Shown here one piece after another: positions 1 through 7,170 of a DNA stretch of 13,513 nt. The translations under genes and the position numbers were made by a program. The first letter of the stretch is position 1. Every line of letters starts with the position of its first letter. The DNA comes from Fidelibacterota bacterium (GTDB lineage Bacteria; Marinisomatota; Marinisomatia; Marinisomatales; UBA1611): assembly GCA_002722105.1 (NCBI GenBank), contig PBKF01000010.1:65823-79335 (forward strand). Direction: 5' to 3'. The notes under the pieces were generated by a model. That model did not search any database. It was not told the DNA's origin and saw only the letters and a program-made list of their open reading frames with translations.

Positions 1-497
1 GCATTGCATCTTCTTATATTTTCAATTTAAAACCTGGTGATAAAGTAACAATCTCGGGGCCTTACGGAGAGTTTTTTATAAAAGATACTGAAAGAGAAAT
101 GGTTTATGTTGGCGGTGGTGCAGGGATGGCACCTATGCGTTCTCATCTATTCCATTTGTTCCATACACTGAAGACTGGTAGGAAGGTCACATTTTGGTAT
201 GGTGCAAGATCAGTGAGAGAAATGTTCTATGATGATCATTTTAAAAAAATACAAGAACAATTTCCAAATTTTAGCTATACAGTTGCACTTTCTGAGCCGA
301 TGGAAGAAGATAACTGGATGGGGCCTACCGGATTCATACACCAGGTACTCCATGATGAGTATTTATCTGATCATGAAGACCCAACCGAATTAGAATATTA
401 CTTATGTGGGCCTCCACCTATGATTAGTGCATTGGAAGGAATGTTAGCTAATCTTGGTGTAGAACCTGAAATGATTGCTTATGATAGTTTTGGTTAA
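1..497 (+). CDS. nqrF: Na+-translocating NADH:quinone oxidoreductase subunit F, C-terminal part (5' end cut by window)
   Basis: NqrF is the NADH-oxidising, FAD- and 2Fe-2S-bearing subunit of the membrane NQR complex, which couples NADH:quinone electron transfer to Na+ export. Only the last 164 codons are present, read in frame from base 3. They hold the end of the FAD-binding domain (a SGPYGEF stretch) and the ferredoxin-reductase-like NADH-binding domain: a [12 protein letters not shown] nucleotide loop, FWYGARS, and the LCGPPPM motif with its conserved Cys near the end. The protein finishes in YDSFG, matching the aromatic-Gly tail (DDFG) usual for NqrF. The N-terminal ferredoxin domain and the rest of the nqr operon must lie upstream of the window. 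The next gene, apbE, starts inside the last codons. Related flavodoxin reductases share the NADH fold, but the C-terminal tail and the apbE and nqrM neighbours make NqrF the clear choice. Confidence 0.95.
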   Translation, partial: IASSYIFNLKPGDKVTISGPYGEFFIKDTEREMVYVGGGAGMAPMRSHLFHLFHTLKTGRKVTFWYGARSVREMFYDDHFKKIQEQFPNFSYTVALSEPMEEDNWMGPTGFIHQVLHDEYLSDHEDPTELEYYLCGPPPMISALEGMLANLGVEPEMIAYDSFG

Positions 498-1548
498 AAT
501 TTTAAGAAAAACCTCATTTTTAATAGCCCAACTTTTGTTGGGCTTTTTTGTCTTAATAATAGGTTGTGGTTCCCATAGAGATTTAATCCAAATCTCAGGC
601 CAAACGATGGGAACTACTTATTCTATAAAAATTATAGTCGAATCAGAACAAATAAATCCGGAACAAATAAAAATTGATATTGATTCCATTTTAACTATAA
701 TAAATAAACAAATGTCAACCTGGGATCCAACCAGTGAAATTTCTCAATTCAATTCCTTTAAATCTACAGAGCCTTTTCAGGTTTCTAAGTCTTTTGCCAC
801 TGTAGTGGAATCGGCATTGGATATATCTGAAAAGACTAATGGGGTATTTGATATAACCGTATTTGATTTAATGAGATTATGGGGTTTTGGTCCAAATCCT
901 AAATTAGGTATTCCTGATCCTAAAGAAATTGAAAAAGTATTAACCTATTCAGGGATAGAGAACATTTCGCTACAAAATGGATCTATTATCAAAAAGAATC
1001 CTTTAACAAGACTTGATTTAAATGCAATTGCAAAAGGTTATGCTGTAGATGAAGTATTTTTGTATCTTGAAGGAATGGGGTTAAAAAATATTTTTGTTGA
1101 AATAGGTGGAGAAGTCAGATGTATAGGAAAAAATCAAAGAAATAAATATTGGTCTATTGCAATTGAAAATCCACCATCAAGTCACCATCAAACAAGTAAT
1201 TTTGCTGCAGTAGTTTATATAGATAGCAAATCTGTAGCGACTTCCGGTAATTACAGGAACTTTGTAGATTTGAATGGCGAAATTTTAGGACATACAATCA
1301 ATCCGAAAATAGGATTCCCGGTTCAAACAAATGTTTTATCTGTAACAGTCCAAGCTGAATCCTGTATGGAAGCTGATGCCTGGGCCACTGCACTTATGGC
1401 AATGAATTATGAATCCGGTTTAAAAAAAGTGTCAGAATATCCAGAAATAAAAGCAGTGTGGATTATAAAAAGAGAAGACGATATAAGAAAAATAGCTCGG
1501 TCAGATGGAGCGATAATAGAAGATTCAATTTATGAATTTATACGATAA
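481..1548 (+). CDS. apbE: FAD:protein FMN transferase, lipoprotein (ApbE family)
   Basis: ApbE splits FAD and attaches FMN through a phosphoester bond to Thr residues of target proteins; next to nqr genes the targets are NqrB and NqrC. The ATG at 481 gives 355 aa, the family's usual length. An N-terminal basic stretch (KILRK) and hydrophobic run end in the lipobox LIIGC, so Cys29 would be lipidated and the enzyme tethered on the periplasmic side. Family motifs follow: GQTMGTTYS (about 40-48), a [12 protein letters not shown] stretch (about 179-190), [20 protein letters not shown], and [10 protein letters not shown] with the Asp299/Thr303 pair that binds Mg2+ in characterised ApbE proteins. 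The HTINPKIG segment has Asn and Ile where many members have Asp and Thr. The start overlaps nqrF by 17 nt, implying coupled expression, yet a terminator-like hairpin sits in the signal-peptide codons. A TTG at 475 is a possible but weaker start. Confidence 0.93.
   Translation: MIVLVKILRKTSFLIAQLLLGFFVLIIGCGSHRDLIQISGQTMGTTYSIKIIVESEQINPEQIKIDIDSILTIINKQMSTWDPTSEISQFNSFKSTEPFQVSKSFATVVESALDISEKTNGVFDITVFDLMRLWGFGPNPKLGIPDPKEIEKVLTYSGIENISLQNGSIIKKNPLTRLDLNAIAKGYAVDEVFLYLEGMGLKNIFVEIGGEVRCIGKNQRNKYWSIAIENPPSSHHQTSNFAAVVYIDSKSVATSGNYRNFVDLNGEILGHTINPKIGFPVQTNVLSVTVQAESCMEADAWATALMAMNYESGLKKVSEYPEIKAVWIIKREDDIRKIARSDGAIIEDSIYEFIR
525..549 (+). terminator. Intrinsic terminator-like hairpin after nqrF, inside the apbE signal-peptide codons
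   Basis: A perfect 8-bp stem, AGCCCAAC paired with GTTGGGCT, closes a TTTT loop and runs straight into six T residues (544-549). This is a textbook Rho-independent terminator on the + strand. It starts 27 nt after the nqrF stop codon, a normal distance for a terminator. On the - strand there is no comparable T-tract, so the polarity is +. It lies within apbE codons 15-23, so any termination here would cut apbE transcription. It may act as a partial terminator that lowers apbE output relative to nqrF, and translation of apbE through the hairpin could prevent it forming. Confidence 0.75.
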
Positions 1549-1723
1549 TAGAATCTTGCTCTGTATTTTCACATTTCTGTGGATCGCCGCCGCAATATGA
1601 ACAAATTCCTTCTGGGTTCAGCCCTCCGCAGGAACCAGACAGTGGTTTATTCCCAAAAATAATTCCAATGGCCATTCCACTCACAGCTACAAGTAAAAAT
1701 AATATACCTATTACCATTTCCAT
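1538..1723 (-). CDS. nqrM: Na+-NQR maturation factor NqrM (DUF539 family)
   Basis: NqrM is a small membrane-anchored protein required to assemble active NQR; from work in Vibrio it is thought to help deliver iron to the NqrD/NqrE site. This 61-aa product fits: one N-terminal transmembrane helix (about residues 3-24), then the hallmark SGSCGGL, then ICSYCGG and QKCEN, giving four Cys residues for metal binding. The gene is usually found after apbE in the same direction; here it is inverted and converges on apbE with an 11-nt overlap of the 3' ends. The first ATG (1723) follows an AGGA by only 1 nt; the third codon, also ATG (1717-1715), sits 7 nt after the same AGGA and may be the true start (59 aa). 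Its function completes an nqrF-apbE-nqrM maturation group despite the inversion. Confidence 0.88.
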   Translation of the reverse strand: MEMVIGILFLLVAVSGMAIGIIFGNKPLSGSCGGLNPEGICSYCGGDPQKCENTEQDSIIV

Positions 1724-1724
1724 A

Positions 1725-1728
1725 TCCT
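1725..1728 (-). promoter_or_regulatory. Shine-Dalgarno-like AGGA before nqrM
   Basis: On the - strand AGGA lies 1 nt before the ATG at 1723 and 7 nt before the in-frame ATG at 1717. The second distance is the functional one, which favours a 59-aa NqrM starting MVIGILF. Clear ribosome sites are scarce in this window, so this may be chance. Confidence 0.35.
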
Positions 1729-1784
1729 AAATTACATGAAAAATCAAAAATTATATTATTGTTTTTATGCTATAACATCGTTCC

Positions 1785-1792
1785 ATTATAAT
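1785..1792. promoter_or_regulatory. Palindromic -10-like box in the divergent nqrM / antiporter gap
   Basis: The 119-nt gap between the divergent nqrM and antiporter starts contains ATTATAAT, which is its own reverse complement and so presents TATAAT on both strands (1787-1792 on +, 1790-1785 on -). On the - strand a TTAAAA (1813-1808) lies 17 nt upstream as a possible -35 box; on the + strand no good -35 is seen. This gap is the only place where a promoter for the long downstream gene run could sit outside a gene. The region is very AT-rich, so a chance match is quite possible. The leader to the antiporter ATG is about 50 nt, too short for a cobalamin or other large riboswitch. Confidence 0.3.
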
Positions 1793-1842
1793 AGTTAATC
1801 AGTGTAATTTTAATGTTTGAAAAAATAAAATAAATAAATTCT

Positions 1843-3264
1843 ATGATTAAGAAACTTATTTCGTTCACAATTATTACAATCCCATCTATGATCTTATCTG
1901 CAGGTGGTGATGGTAATATACCCCATTTAGATGGGAGTATCGAAAACCTTAGTATTTTATGGGTTATCCCTTTTGCAGGTATTTTACTCTCCATTGCAAT
2001 CTTCCCATTAGTTGCTTCGCATTTTTGGCATCAACATTTTGGAAAAATTTCACTTTTTTGGGCACTAGTATTGATAATTCCCTTTTTTATAAAGGAAGGA
2101 TTTGAAATTACTCTGTATGAATTACTGCACGTAGGCTTATTGGAATATATGCCTTTTATTATTCTACTATTGGCATTGTTCACAATATCAGGAGGAGTAC
2201 AGCTTAAGGGATCGTTAGTTGGGACACCTGTTGTGAATACAGCTATTATCCTAATTGGAACAGTCTTAGCAAGTTGGATGGGTACAACCGGGGCAGCAAT
2301 GTTATTAATCCGTCCTTTGATTCGTGCCAATATATACCGAAAACAAAAAGTCCATATCATTGTTTTCTTTATCTTTTTAGTAGCCAACATCGGCGGTTCA
2401 CTCACACCGCTTGGAGATCCACCCCTATTTCTAGGATTTCTGAAAGGCGTGAATTTTTTCTGGACCACTACTGCTATGTTCATGCCAATGCTCTTTATGG
2501 TAGTCAGTTTACTAATCATATTCTATTTCTTGGATTCATTTTATTATAAAAAAGAAGATATTTTAGAACCTGAAAACGAGCAATCTAGTAAATTAGGTTT
2601 AGAAGGCTCATTCAATCTATTATTGCTACTAGGTGTAATAGGTGGTGTCTTGCTGAGCGGATTTTGGCGGCCATATATTTCATTTGAAATCTATCACGTG
2701 CATTTAGAATTACAAAATCTCGTTCGAGATTTATTACTATTGGGTTTGGCATATGCCAGTTGGGTTTTTACTCCGAAAAAAATTAGAGAAGCTAATGAAT
2801 ACACATGGTTTCCTATTGTAGAGGTAGCTAAACTATTTGCCGGTATATTTGTAACAATTATTCCTGCTATTGCGATTTTGAAAGCGGGTACAAAAGGAGC
2901 ACTAACAACCATTGTAGCTTCAGTATCCGATAATGGTGAACCGATTAATAATATGTATTTTTGGGCAACTGGAATTTTATCCAGCTTTCTTGATAATGCT
3001 CCCACTTATCTTGTATTTTTCAATACAGCAGGGGGTGACCCAGGAATGTTAATGGGGGATTTATCAAATACTCTTTTAGCGATATCCGCTGGAGCAGTTT
3101 TCATGGGTGCAAATACCTATATTGGCAATGCTCCAAATTTTATGGTCAAATCAATTTCAGAATCTGCGGGGATTGAAATGCCAAGTTTCTTTGGCTATTT
3201 TATTAAATGGTCATTACCAGTTTTATTTCCACTATTTATTTTAATCTCAATTATTTTCTTTTAA
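1843..3264 (+). CDS. Sodium:proton antiporter / citrate-type carrier (ArsB/NhaD-CitMHS superfamily)
   Basis: This 473-aa polytopic membrane protein resembles the group often annotated as 'sodium:proton antiporter' or 'putative citrate transport' in the FCB lineages. Residues 1-20 look like a signal sequence, ending near LSAGGDG, and many hydrophobic helices follow. The two pseudo-symmetric halves each carry a re-entrant signature: a GGSLTPLGDPPLFLGFL stretch at about 184-200 in the first, and FLDNAPTYLVFF at about 382-393 plus GANTYIGNAPNF at about 422-433 in the second. Such Asn-Ala-Pro motifs are typical of ion-transporter superfamily carriers. The substrate cannot be read from sequence; Na+/H+ exchange is suggested by family annotation and by the nearby NQR genes. 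It is the first gene of the long + strand run. Its TAA stop shares one base with the next gene's ATG (TAATG). Confidence 0.82.
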   Translation: MIKKLISFTIITIPSMILSAGGDGNIPHLDGSIENLSILWVIPFAGILLSIAIFPLVASHFWHQHFGKISLFWALVLIIPFFIKEGFEITLYELLHVGLLEYMPFIILLLALFTISGGVQLKGSLVGTPVVNTAIILIGTVLASWMGTTGAAMLLIRPLIRANIYRKQKVHIIVFFIFLVANIGGSLTPLGDPPLFLGFLKGVNFFWTTTAMFMPMLFMVVSLLIIFYFLDSFYYKKEDILEPENEQSSKLGLEGSFNLLLLLGVIGGVLLSGFWRPYISFEIYHVHLELQNLVRDLLLLGLAYASWVFTPKKIREANEYTWFPIVEVAKLFAGIFVTIIPAIAILKAGTKGALTTIVASVSDNGEPINNMYFWATGILSSFLDNAPTYLVFFNTAGGDPGMLMGDLSNTLLAISAGAVFMGANTYIGNAPNFMVKSISESAGIEMPSFFGYFIKWSLPVLFPLFILISIIFF

Positions 3265-3806
3265 TGCGTATTTCTAAAGTCACTACTAAAACTGGAGATA
3301 AAGGCCAAACTGGACTTGGGAATGATAAAAGAGTCTCAAAGAATCATGTTCGTGTAAATACTTTAGGTTCCATAGATCATTTGAATTCCATTATAGGTTG
3401 GGTCACCTGCAAGGCAAAATCAATGGTTAAAACAAACTTGGAAAGTATACAGCAGGATTTATTCAATTTGGGTGGAGAAATTTCTATGCCTGATACGGAG
3501 CTAATTTTATTAAAAGAAGAAAGAATCTTCTGGCTTGAATCAGAAATAAATAAATTAAATTCGGAACTTCCTCCATTAAAGGAGTTTATTTTACCTGGAG
3601 GATCAGAGTTGTCTGCTCGGATTCACCTGGCAAGATCAGAGTGTCGAAATACGGAAAGAGATTTAGTTACCCTATTTGAAAAAGAAAAAGTAAGAAACAC
3701 TCATTTACAATATCTAAACAGGTTATCTGATTACTTATTTGTTTTGGCAAGAAAATCACTAATGGTTTCGAAAAAGCCAGAAATTCAATGGGAAAACAAT
3801 AAATGA
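3264..3806 (+). CDS. pduO: PduO-type cob(I)alamin adenosyltransferase
   Basis: The enzyme transfers the adenosyl group of ATP to cob(I)alamin, producing adenosylcobalamin (coenzyme B12) in the cytoplasm. The 180-aa product has the PduO family marks in order: the ATP loop TTKTGDKGQTGL (7-18), SIDHLNSIIGW (36-46) in place of the usual VDELNS, PGGSELSARIHLARSECRNTER (111-132) carrying the Arg128 and Glu131 of the substrate site, and the C-terminal YLNRLSDYLFVLARK (150-164). The start at 3264 is chosen because TTKTGDKG must lie near the N terminus and because it gives a TAATG junction with the upstream gene; a longer reading from 3207 would overlap the antiporter by 58 nt with an unrelated hydrophobic leader. 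Its likely client is the B12-dependent mutase seven genes downstream. It overlaps the next gene by ATGA. Confidence 0.92.
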   Translation: MRISKVTTKTGDKGQTGLGNDKRVSKNHVRVNTLGSIDHLNSIIGWVTCKAKSMVKTNLESIQQDLFNLGGEISMPDTELILLKEERIFWLESEINKLNSELPPLKEFILPGGSELSARIHLARSECRNTERDLVTLFEKEKVRNTHLQYLNRLSDYLFVLARKSLMVSKKPEIQWENNK

Positions 3807-4828
3807 ATTTTAATAATACACCAATCAATTGGGAAGATGTACATGATGTAATTACAGATGCAAATCGCATCATGCTAACAACCCATGAAAATCCTGATGG
3901 AGATGGATTAGGTTCGCAATCTGGCCTGTATTATCATTTTAAAGATATTGGTAAAGAAGTTAGAATTGTGAATTATTCAGCTTTGCCTGATGAATATTAT
4001 TTTTTAAATAAAAACCAAATCTTTGAACAATATAACCAGTATCAACATGATAAATGGATGAAAGATGTGGATTTAGTCATCATTTTCGATGTGGGTGATT
4101 ATGCTCGTATACGTATAATTGTAGATGCGATTGAGTCCTACGGATTAAAGACTATGAACATTGACCATCATCCACATTCAGATGATCATCCCTTTACATA
4201 CAATATTGTAAATTTATCTGCAGCTGCAACGGGATGTATGGTTTACGATTATCTGAAAGTTGCTCGAACTAATCCCGCAAGTAAAGAAAGTCTTGAAGGA
4301 ATTTATACTGCTGTCATGACAGATACTGGGTGTTTCCGATACAGTAATACAGATAGGAAATGCCATGAAATTGCTATCGAATGCTTAAAAGCCGGAATAG
4401 AAACGCACAAAATTTACCAAGGTGTATACGAGAATAGTACACAGTCCCGTATGCAATTGATGGGAGAGTTCTTGACTAACTTACATTATGAATTAGATGG
4501 TAATTTAGCTTGGTTTATAATTACACAGGATATGGTAGAACGTGCTCAAGCTTCAAAAGCAGATGTTGAAGGATTTTCAGATTTGGTTCGTACAATTCAA
4601 GGGGTAGAAGTTTCTCTAATGATCTTTGAACAGAATAAAACGAGTTGCAGAATAAATTTTCGTTCAAAGGGTAATTATAGTGTTAATAATATTGCTAAAT
4701 CTTTGGGAGGTGGCGGTCACGCATTTGCTGCAGGTGCTGTTATTGAAGGTTCGTTACACCAAGTTCAGTTCAAGGCTGTGAATGCATCTATAAATTCAAT
4801 TCGAGAACAGATGAGTAAATTTGCATGA
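3803..4828 (+). CDS. nrnA: DHH/DHHA1 phosphoesterase, NrnA-like (nanoRNase / pAp phosphatase)
   Basis: This is a 341-aa protein of the DHH superfamily, Mn2+-dependent phosphoesterases. The NrnA branch degrades short oligoribonucleotides and dephosphorylates 3',5'-pAp. The metal motifs are all present: HENPDGDGLGSQ (28-39), IFDVGD with Asp96, the naming triad DHH at 121-123, and MTDTGCFRYSNT around Asp174. The C-terminal DHHA1 domain carries the substrate motif GGGGHAFAAGA (302-312). Length and domain order match NrnA; RecJ would be much longer and cyclic-di-AMP phosphodiesterases of the GdpP type have extra membrane and sensor domains. A stand-alone c-di-AMP or pApA hydrolase cannot be excluded from sequence. 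Both ends overlap neighbours by ATGA, so translation is probably coupled. Confidence 0.88.
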   Translation: MNFNNTPINWEDVHDVITDANRIMLTTHENPDGDGLGSQSGLYYHFKDIGKEVRIVNYSALPDEYYFLNKNQIFEQYNQYQHDKWMKDVDLVIIFDVGDYARIRIIVDAIESYGLKTMNIDHHPHSDDHPFTYNIVNLSAAATGCMVYDYLKVARTNPASKESLEGIYTAVMTDTGCFRYSNTDRKCHEIAIECLKAGIETHKIYQGVYENSTQSRMQLMGEFLTNLHYELDGNLAWFIITQDMVERAQASKADVEGFSDLVRTIQGVEVSLMIFEQNKTSCRINFRSKGNYSVNNIAKSLGGGGHAFAAGAVIEGSLHQVQFKAVNASINSIREQMSKFA

Positions 4829-5688
4829 AAATTATATTGGCAAAAGATGCTGGATATTGCTTCGGGGTTCGAGATGCTGTCAATTTGGCTTATGACACTG
4901 CAAAGAGTCAAGGTGATGTCTATATGTTGGGGACTATCGTTCATAATGAAAAAGTAGTGGAAGATTTATCAAAAGCAGGTACAAAAGTAGTGGAGTCTTT
5001 AAATGAAGTGCCTAAAGATAAACCAATCTTATTTCGAGCTCATGGTACAGCTCCCAACATTTGGGATGAAGCAAATAATAAAAAAATGAATATAATTGAT
5101 GCAACTTGCCCTTTAGTGATAGAAATTCATGAGGAAATAAAACAATTGGCAGCAGAAAGACGAAAAATAATCATAATTGGAGACCATGGTCATGATGAGG
5201 TGGTTGGTATAGCAGCTCAAGTTAAAAATCCAATTATTATTTCAAACGCTGAAGAAGCAAATTCTTTACGTAAGATGAAAAAGGCTGGTGTGGTAAGTCA
5301 GTCAACACAAATGATTGAAAATGTACAGAAAATCGTAAATATTTTAATGCAGAAAGTTTATGATTTAAGATTTGTGAATACAATTTGTTTCCCTACACGA
5401 CGAAACCATGAGCAAATTAAACAATTAGCTACTCAATGTGAGGTTATGATTGTAATTGGTTCTTTCACCAGTGCTAATTCAAAACGATTAACTCAATTAG
5501 CATTGGAGAGAAACAAACGATCCTACCAAGTGACCACCGCAAATGATTTAGAAGTATCGTGGTTTGAAAATTGTAAAACAGTTGGAATTTCTGCTGGTGC
5601 TTCAACACCAGATGATATTATTAATGATGTTGTAAAAAGAATAAAAGAAATCGGTCAAACTACTGAAGAGGAAACTATTTATGAGTAA
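4825..5688 (+). CDS. ispH: 4-hydroxy-3-methylbut-2-enyl diphosphate reductase
   Basis: IspH (LytB) is the last enzyme of the MEP pathway; it reduces HMBPP to IPP and DMAPP with a 4Fe-4S cluster. The three cluster Cys residues are in place: Cys12 (AGYCFGV), Cys95 (DATCPLV) and Cys188 (NTICFPT). Substrate residues His40 (VHNEKV), His73 (FRAHG), His123 and the catalytic Glu125 (GHDEVVG), SANS (216-219) and the closing [13 protein letters not shown] are visible. At 287 aa it has the usual single-domain length. After Cys188 the usual xxRQ is NHEQ, a variation outside the key ligands. It begins within the previous gene's stop (ATGA) and overlaps pdxS by 8 nt. The first MEP enzyme, Dxs, lies three genes downstream in the same run. 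Confidence 0.96.
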   Translation: MKIILAKDAGYCFGVRDAVNLAYDTAKSQGDVYMLGTIVHNEKVVEDLSKAGTKVVESLNEVPKDKPILFRAHGTAPNIWDEANNKKMNIIDATCPLVIEIHEEIKQLAAERRKIIIIGDHGHDEVVGIAAQVKNPIIISNAEEANSLRKMKKAGVVSQSTQMIENVQKIVNILMQKVYDLRFVNTICFPTRRNHEQIKQLATQCEVMIVIGSFTSANSKRLTQLALERNKRSYQVTTANDLEVSWFENCKTVGISAGASTPDDIINDVVKRIKEIGQTTEEETIYE

Positions 5689-6562
5689 AGGGACATTCGA
5701 ATTAAAGGTTGGTTTGGCAGAAATGCTGAAAGGAGGTGTTATCATGGACGTTACTTCTCCAGAACAAGCAAAAATTGCCGAAGATGCTGGTGCATGCGCT
5801 GTAATGGCATTGGAGCGAATACCAGCGGATATTCGTAAAGATGGCGGGATTGCCCGAATGAGTGATCCTGAAATGATAACAGAAATACAGGAAAAAGTTT
5901 CCATTCCTGTCATGGCTAAGTGCCGTATAGGCCATTTTGCAGAAGCTCAGGTTTTAGAGACATTGGAGATTGATTTCATTGATGAAAGTGAAGTCTTAAC
6001 TCCGGCTGATGAACATAATCATATTTGGAAACATGAATTTAAAGTACCTTTTGTATGCGGTTGCAGAAATTTAGGAGAAGCTTTACGTCGAATTGCTGAG
6101 GGCGCTGCCATGATTCGTACTAAAGGAGAAGCAGGGAGTGGAAATATTGTTGAAGCAGTGCGGCATATGAGAACAGTTATGAGTGAAATAAAAAGAGTAA
6201 CAAAATTGGATCAAGATGAATTGATGGCAGAATCAAAACACTTAGGTGCTCCTCTATCATTAGTTCAACAAGTTGCAAAACTAGGGAAATTACCTGTCCC
6301 AAATTTTGCCGCTGGTGGAATAGCAACACCTGCTGATGCATCATTGATGATGCAACTTGGTGCAGAATCGGTCTTTGTAGGTTCAGGGATTTTTAAAAGT
6401 GATGATCCCGCAGCAAGAGCAAAAGCAGTGGTAGAAGCGACCACTCATTATAAAGATGCAGGCCGTGTCGCAAATGCAAGTACTGGACTCAAAAAAGCAA
6501 TGAAAGGTTTAGATATGTCGGAAATTCCTGAAGAAGAACGGTTGCAAGAGAGAGGCTGGTAA
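5681..6562 (+). CDS. pdxS: Pyridoxal 5'-phosphate synthase, synthase subunit PdxS
   Basis: PdxS builds PLP from ribose 5-phosphate, glyceraldehyde 3-phosphate and ammonia supplied by PdxT, in the DXP-independent route; the working enzyme is a 12:12 PdxS/PdxT assembly. The 293-aa barrel protein is highly conserved: VIMDVT with catalytic Asp23, [14 protein letters not shown] (43-56), [10 protein letters not shown] with Lys80 that forms the ribose adduct, [12 protein letters not shown] with Lys148 that swings the intermediate between sites, AAGG-type phosphate loop, and the C-terminal LQERGW seen across the family. An AGAGG about 9 nt before the ATG is a plausible ribosome site within ispH. The ispH overlap is 8 nt. 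Its TAA stop is immediately followed by, or overlaps, the unusual start region of pdxT. Confidence 0.97.
   Translation: MSKGTFELKVGLAEMLKGGVIMDVTSPEQAKIAEDAGACAVMALERIPADIRKDGGIARMSDPEMITEIQEKVSIPVMAKCRIGHFAEAQVLETLEIDFIDESEVLTPADEHNHIWKHEFKVPFVCGCRNLGEALRRIAEGAAMIRTKGEAGSGNIVEAVRHMRTVMSEIKRVTKLDQDELMAESKHLGAPLSLVQQVAKLGKLPVPNFAAGGIATPADASLMMQLGAESVFVGSGIFKSDDPAARAKAVVEATTHYKDAGRVANASTGLKKAMKGLDMSEIPEEERLQERGW
6550..6555 (+). promoter_or_regulatory. Partial Shine-Dalgarno GAGAGG before pdxT
   Basis: A purine run ending in GAGAGG lies 6 nt before the ATC at 6562 and 3 nt before GTA at 6559. The spacing favours initiation at or next to ATC 6562. The bases also encode the conserved pdxS C terminus (QERGW), so they may be there for coding reasons alone. 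Confidence 0.35.
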
Positions 6563-7170
6563 TCAAAGTTGGTGTACTAGAACTGCAGGGCGATTTTGCT
6601 TTGCACCATCACGTATTTTTTAGATTGGGAATTCAATCCATTCCTGTGAAAGTCCCAACAGATTTAGATTCGACGGATGGATTGGTAATTCCAGGAGGGG
6701 AATCAACAACAATGTCTCTTTTAATTGATTCGTTTAAAATCCGAAACCCTCTTATTGAATTTGCAAAAGAGAACCCCGTCATGGGTACTTGTGCTGGGCT
6801 GATAATGATGTCGAGGAAAGTTATTGATAATAAAGTAAATCCCTTAGGTTTGTTAGATATAGTCGTAGATCGAAATGCATATGGTCGCCAAATTGAATCA
6901 TCTAAAGAACTTGTAAATTATCATTTTAATGCATTAAAAGAAATTGAATTAACTACTACATTAATTCGTGCGCCAAAAATTTTACAGTTTGGGAAGCATG
7001 TAAAGGTTTTGGGAAAATTGGATGGATCTCCAGTCGCAGTTTTATCAGGTCATCACTTGGGTTTAACATTCCATCCAGAACTGAATAATATTGATCTTTT
7101 TCATCAAATTTTATTCGATCCTACCAGTGATTATTATTACAAAAATTTGAAGCAACTTTATGCAAACTAA
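6562..7170 (+). CDS. pdxT: Pyridoxal 5'-phosphate synthase, glutaminase subunit PdxT (non-standard start)
   Basis: PdxT hydrolyses glutamine and channels the ammonia to PdxS. It is a class-I glutaminase: the PGGEST loop, nucleophile Cys in VMGTCAG (Cys77 when ATC 6562 is codon 1), RNAYGRQ, IRAPKI, and the His171/Glu173 pair in TFHPEL are all visible. Homology needs the N-terminal strand and QGD motif, and these are encoded: codons from 6562 read x-K-V-G-V-L-E-L-Q-G-D-F. But no ATG, GTG or TTG exists in frame between the upstream in-frame stop (TGA 6529-6531) and TTG 6601, which would remove QGD. Candidate starts are ATC 6562, GTA 6559 or CTG 6556. I place it at 6562, giving 203 codons with a 1-nt overlap with pdxS. 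A sequencing error or a recent mutation of a GTG start are alternatives. It overlaps dxs by 11 nt. Confidence 0.9.
   Translation: MKVGVLELQGDFALHHHVFFRLGIQSIPVKVPTDLDSTDGLVIPGGESTTMSLLIDSFKIRNPLIEFAKENPVMGTCAGLIMMSRKVIDNKVNPLGLLDIVVDRNAYGRQIESSKELVNYHFNALKEIELTTTLIRAPKILQFGKHVKVLGKLDGSPVAVLSGHHLGLTFHPELNNIDLFHQILFDPTSDYYYKNLKQLYAN

Noticed and set aside
1793..1842. Cobalamin riboswitch controlling the run that contains the B12 genes
   Set aside because: The leader is only about 50 nt and AT-rich, far too short for a cobalamin riboswitch, and no B12-box-like sequence is visible.
2031..2519. 162-codon open frame on the - strand inside the antiporter gene
   Set aside because: It is a shadow of the + strand transporter, with no recognisable domain and composition expected from reversed membrane-protein codons. 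The same applies to other antisense frames at 2694-3005, 5602-5913 and 9337-9624.
3207..3263. Longer N terminus for the cobalamin adenosyltransferase starting at 3207
   Set aside because: It would add 19 hydrophobic residues encoded by the end of the antiporter gene in another frame; the ATP loop belongs near the N terminus, and ATG 3264 forms a tidy TAATG junction.
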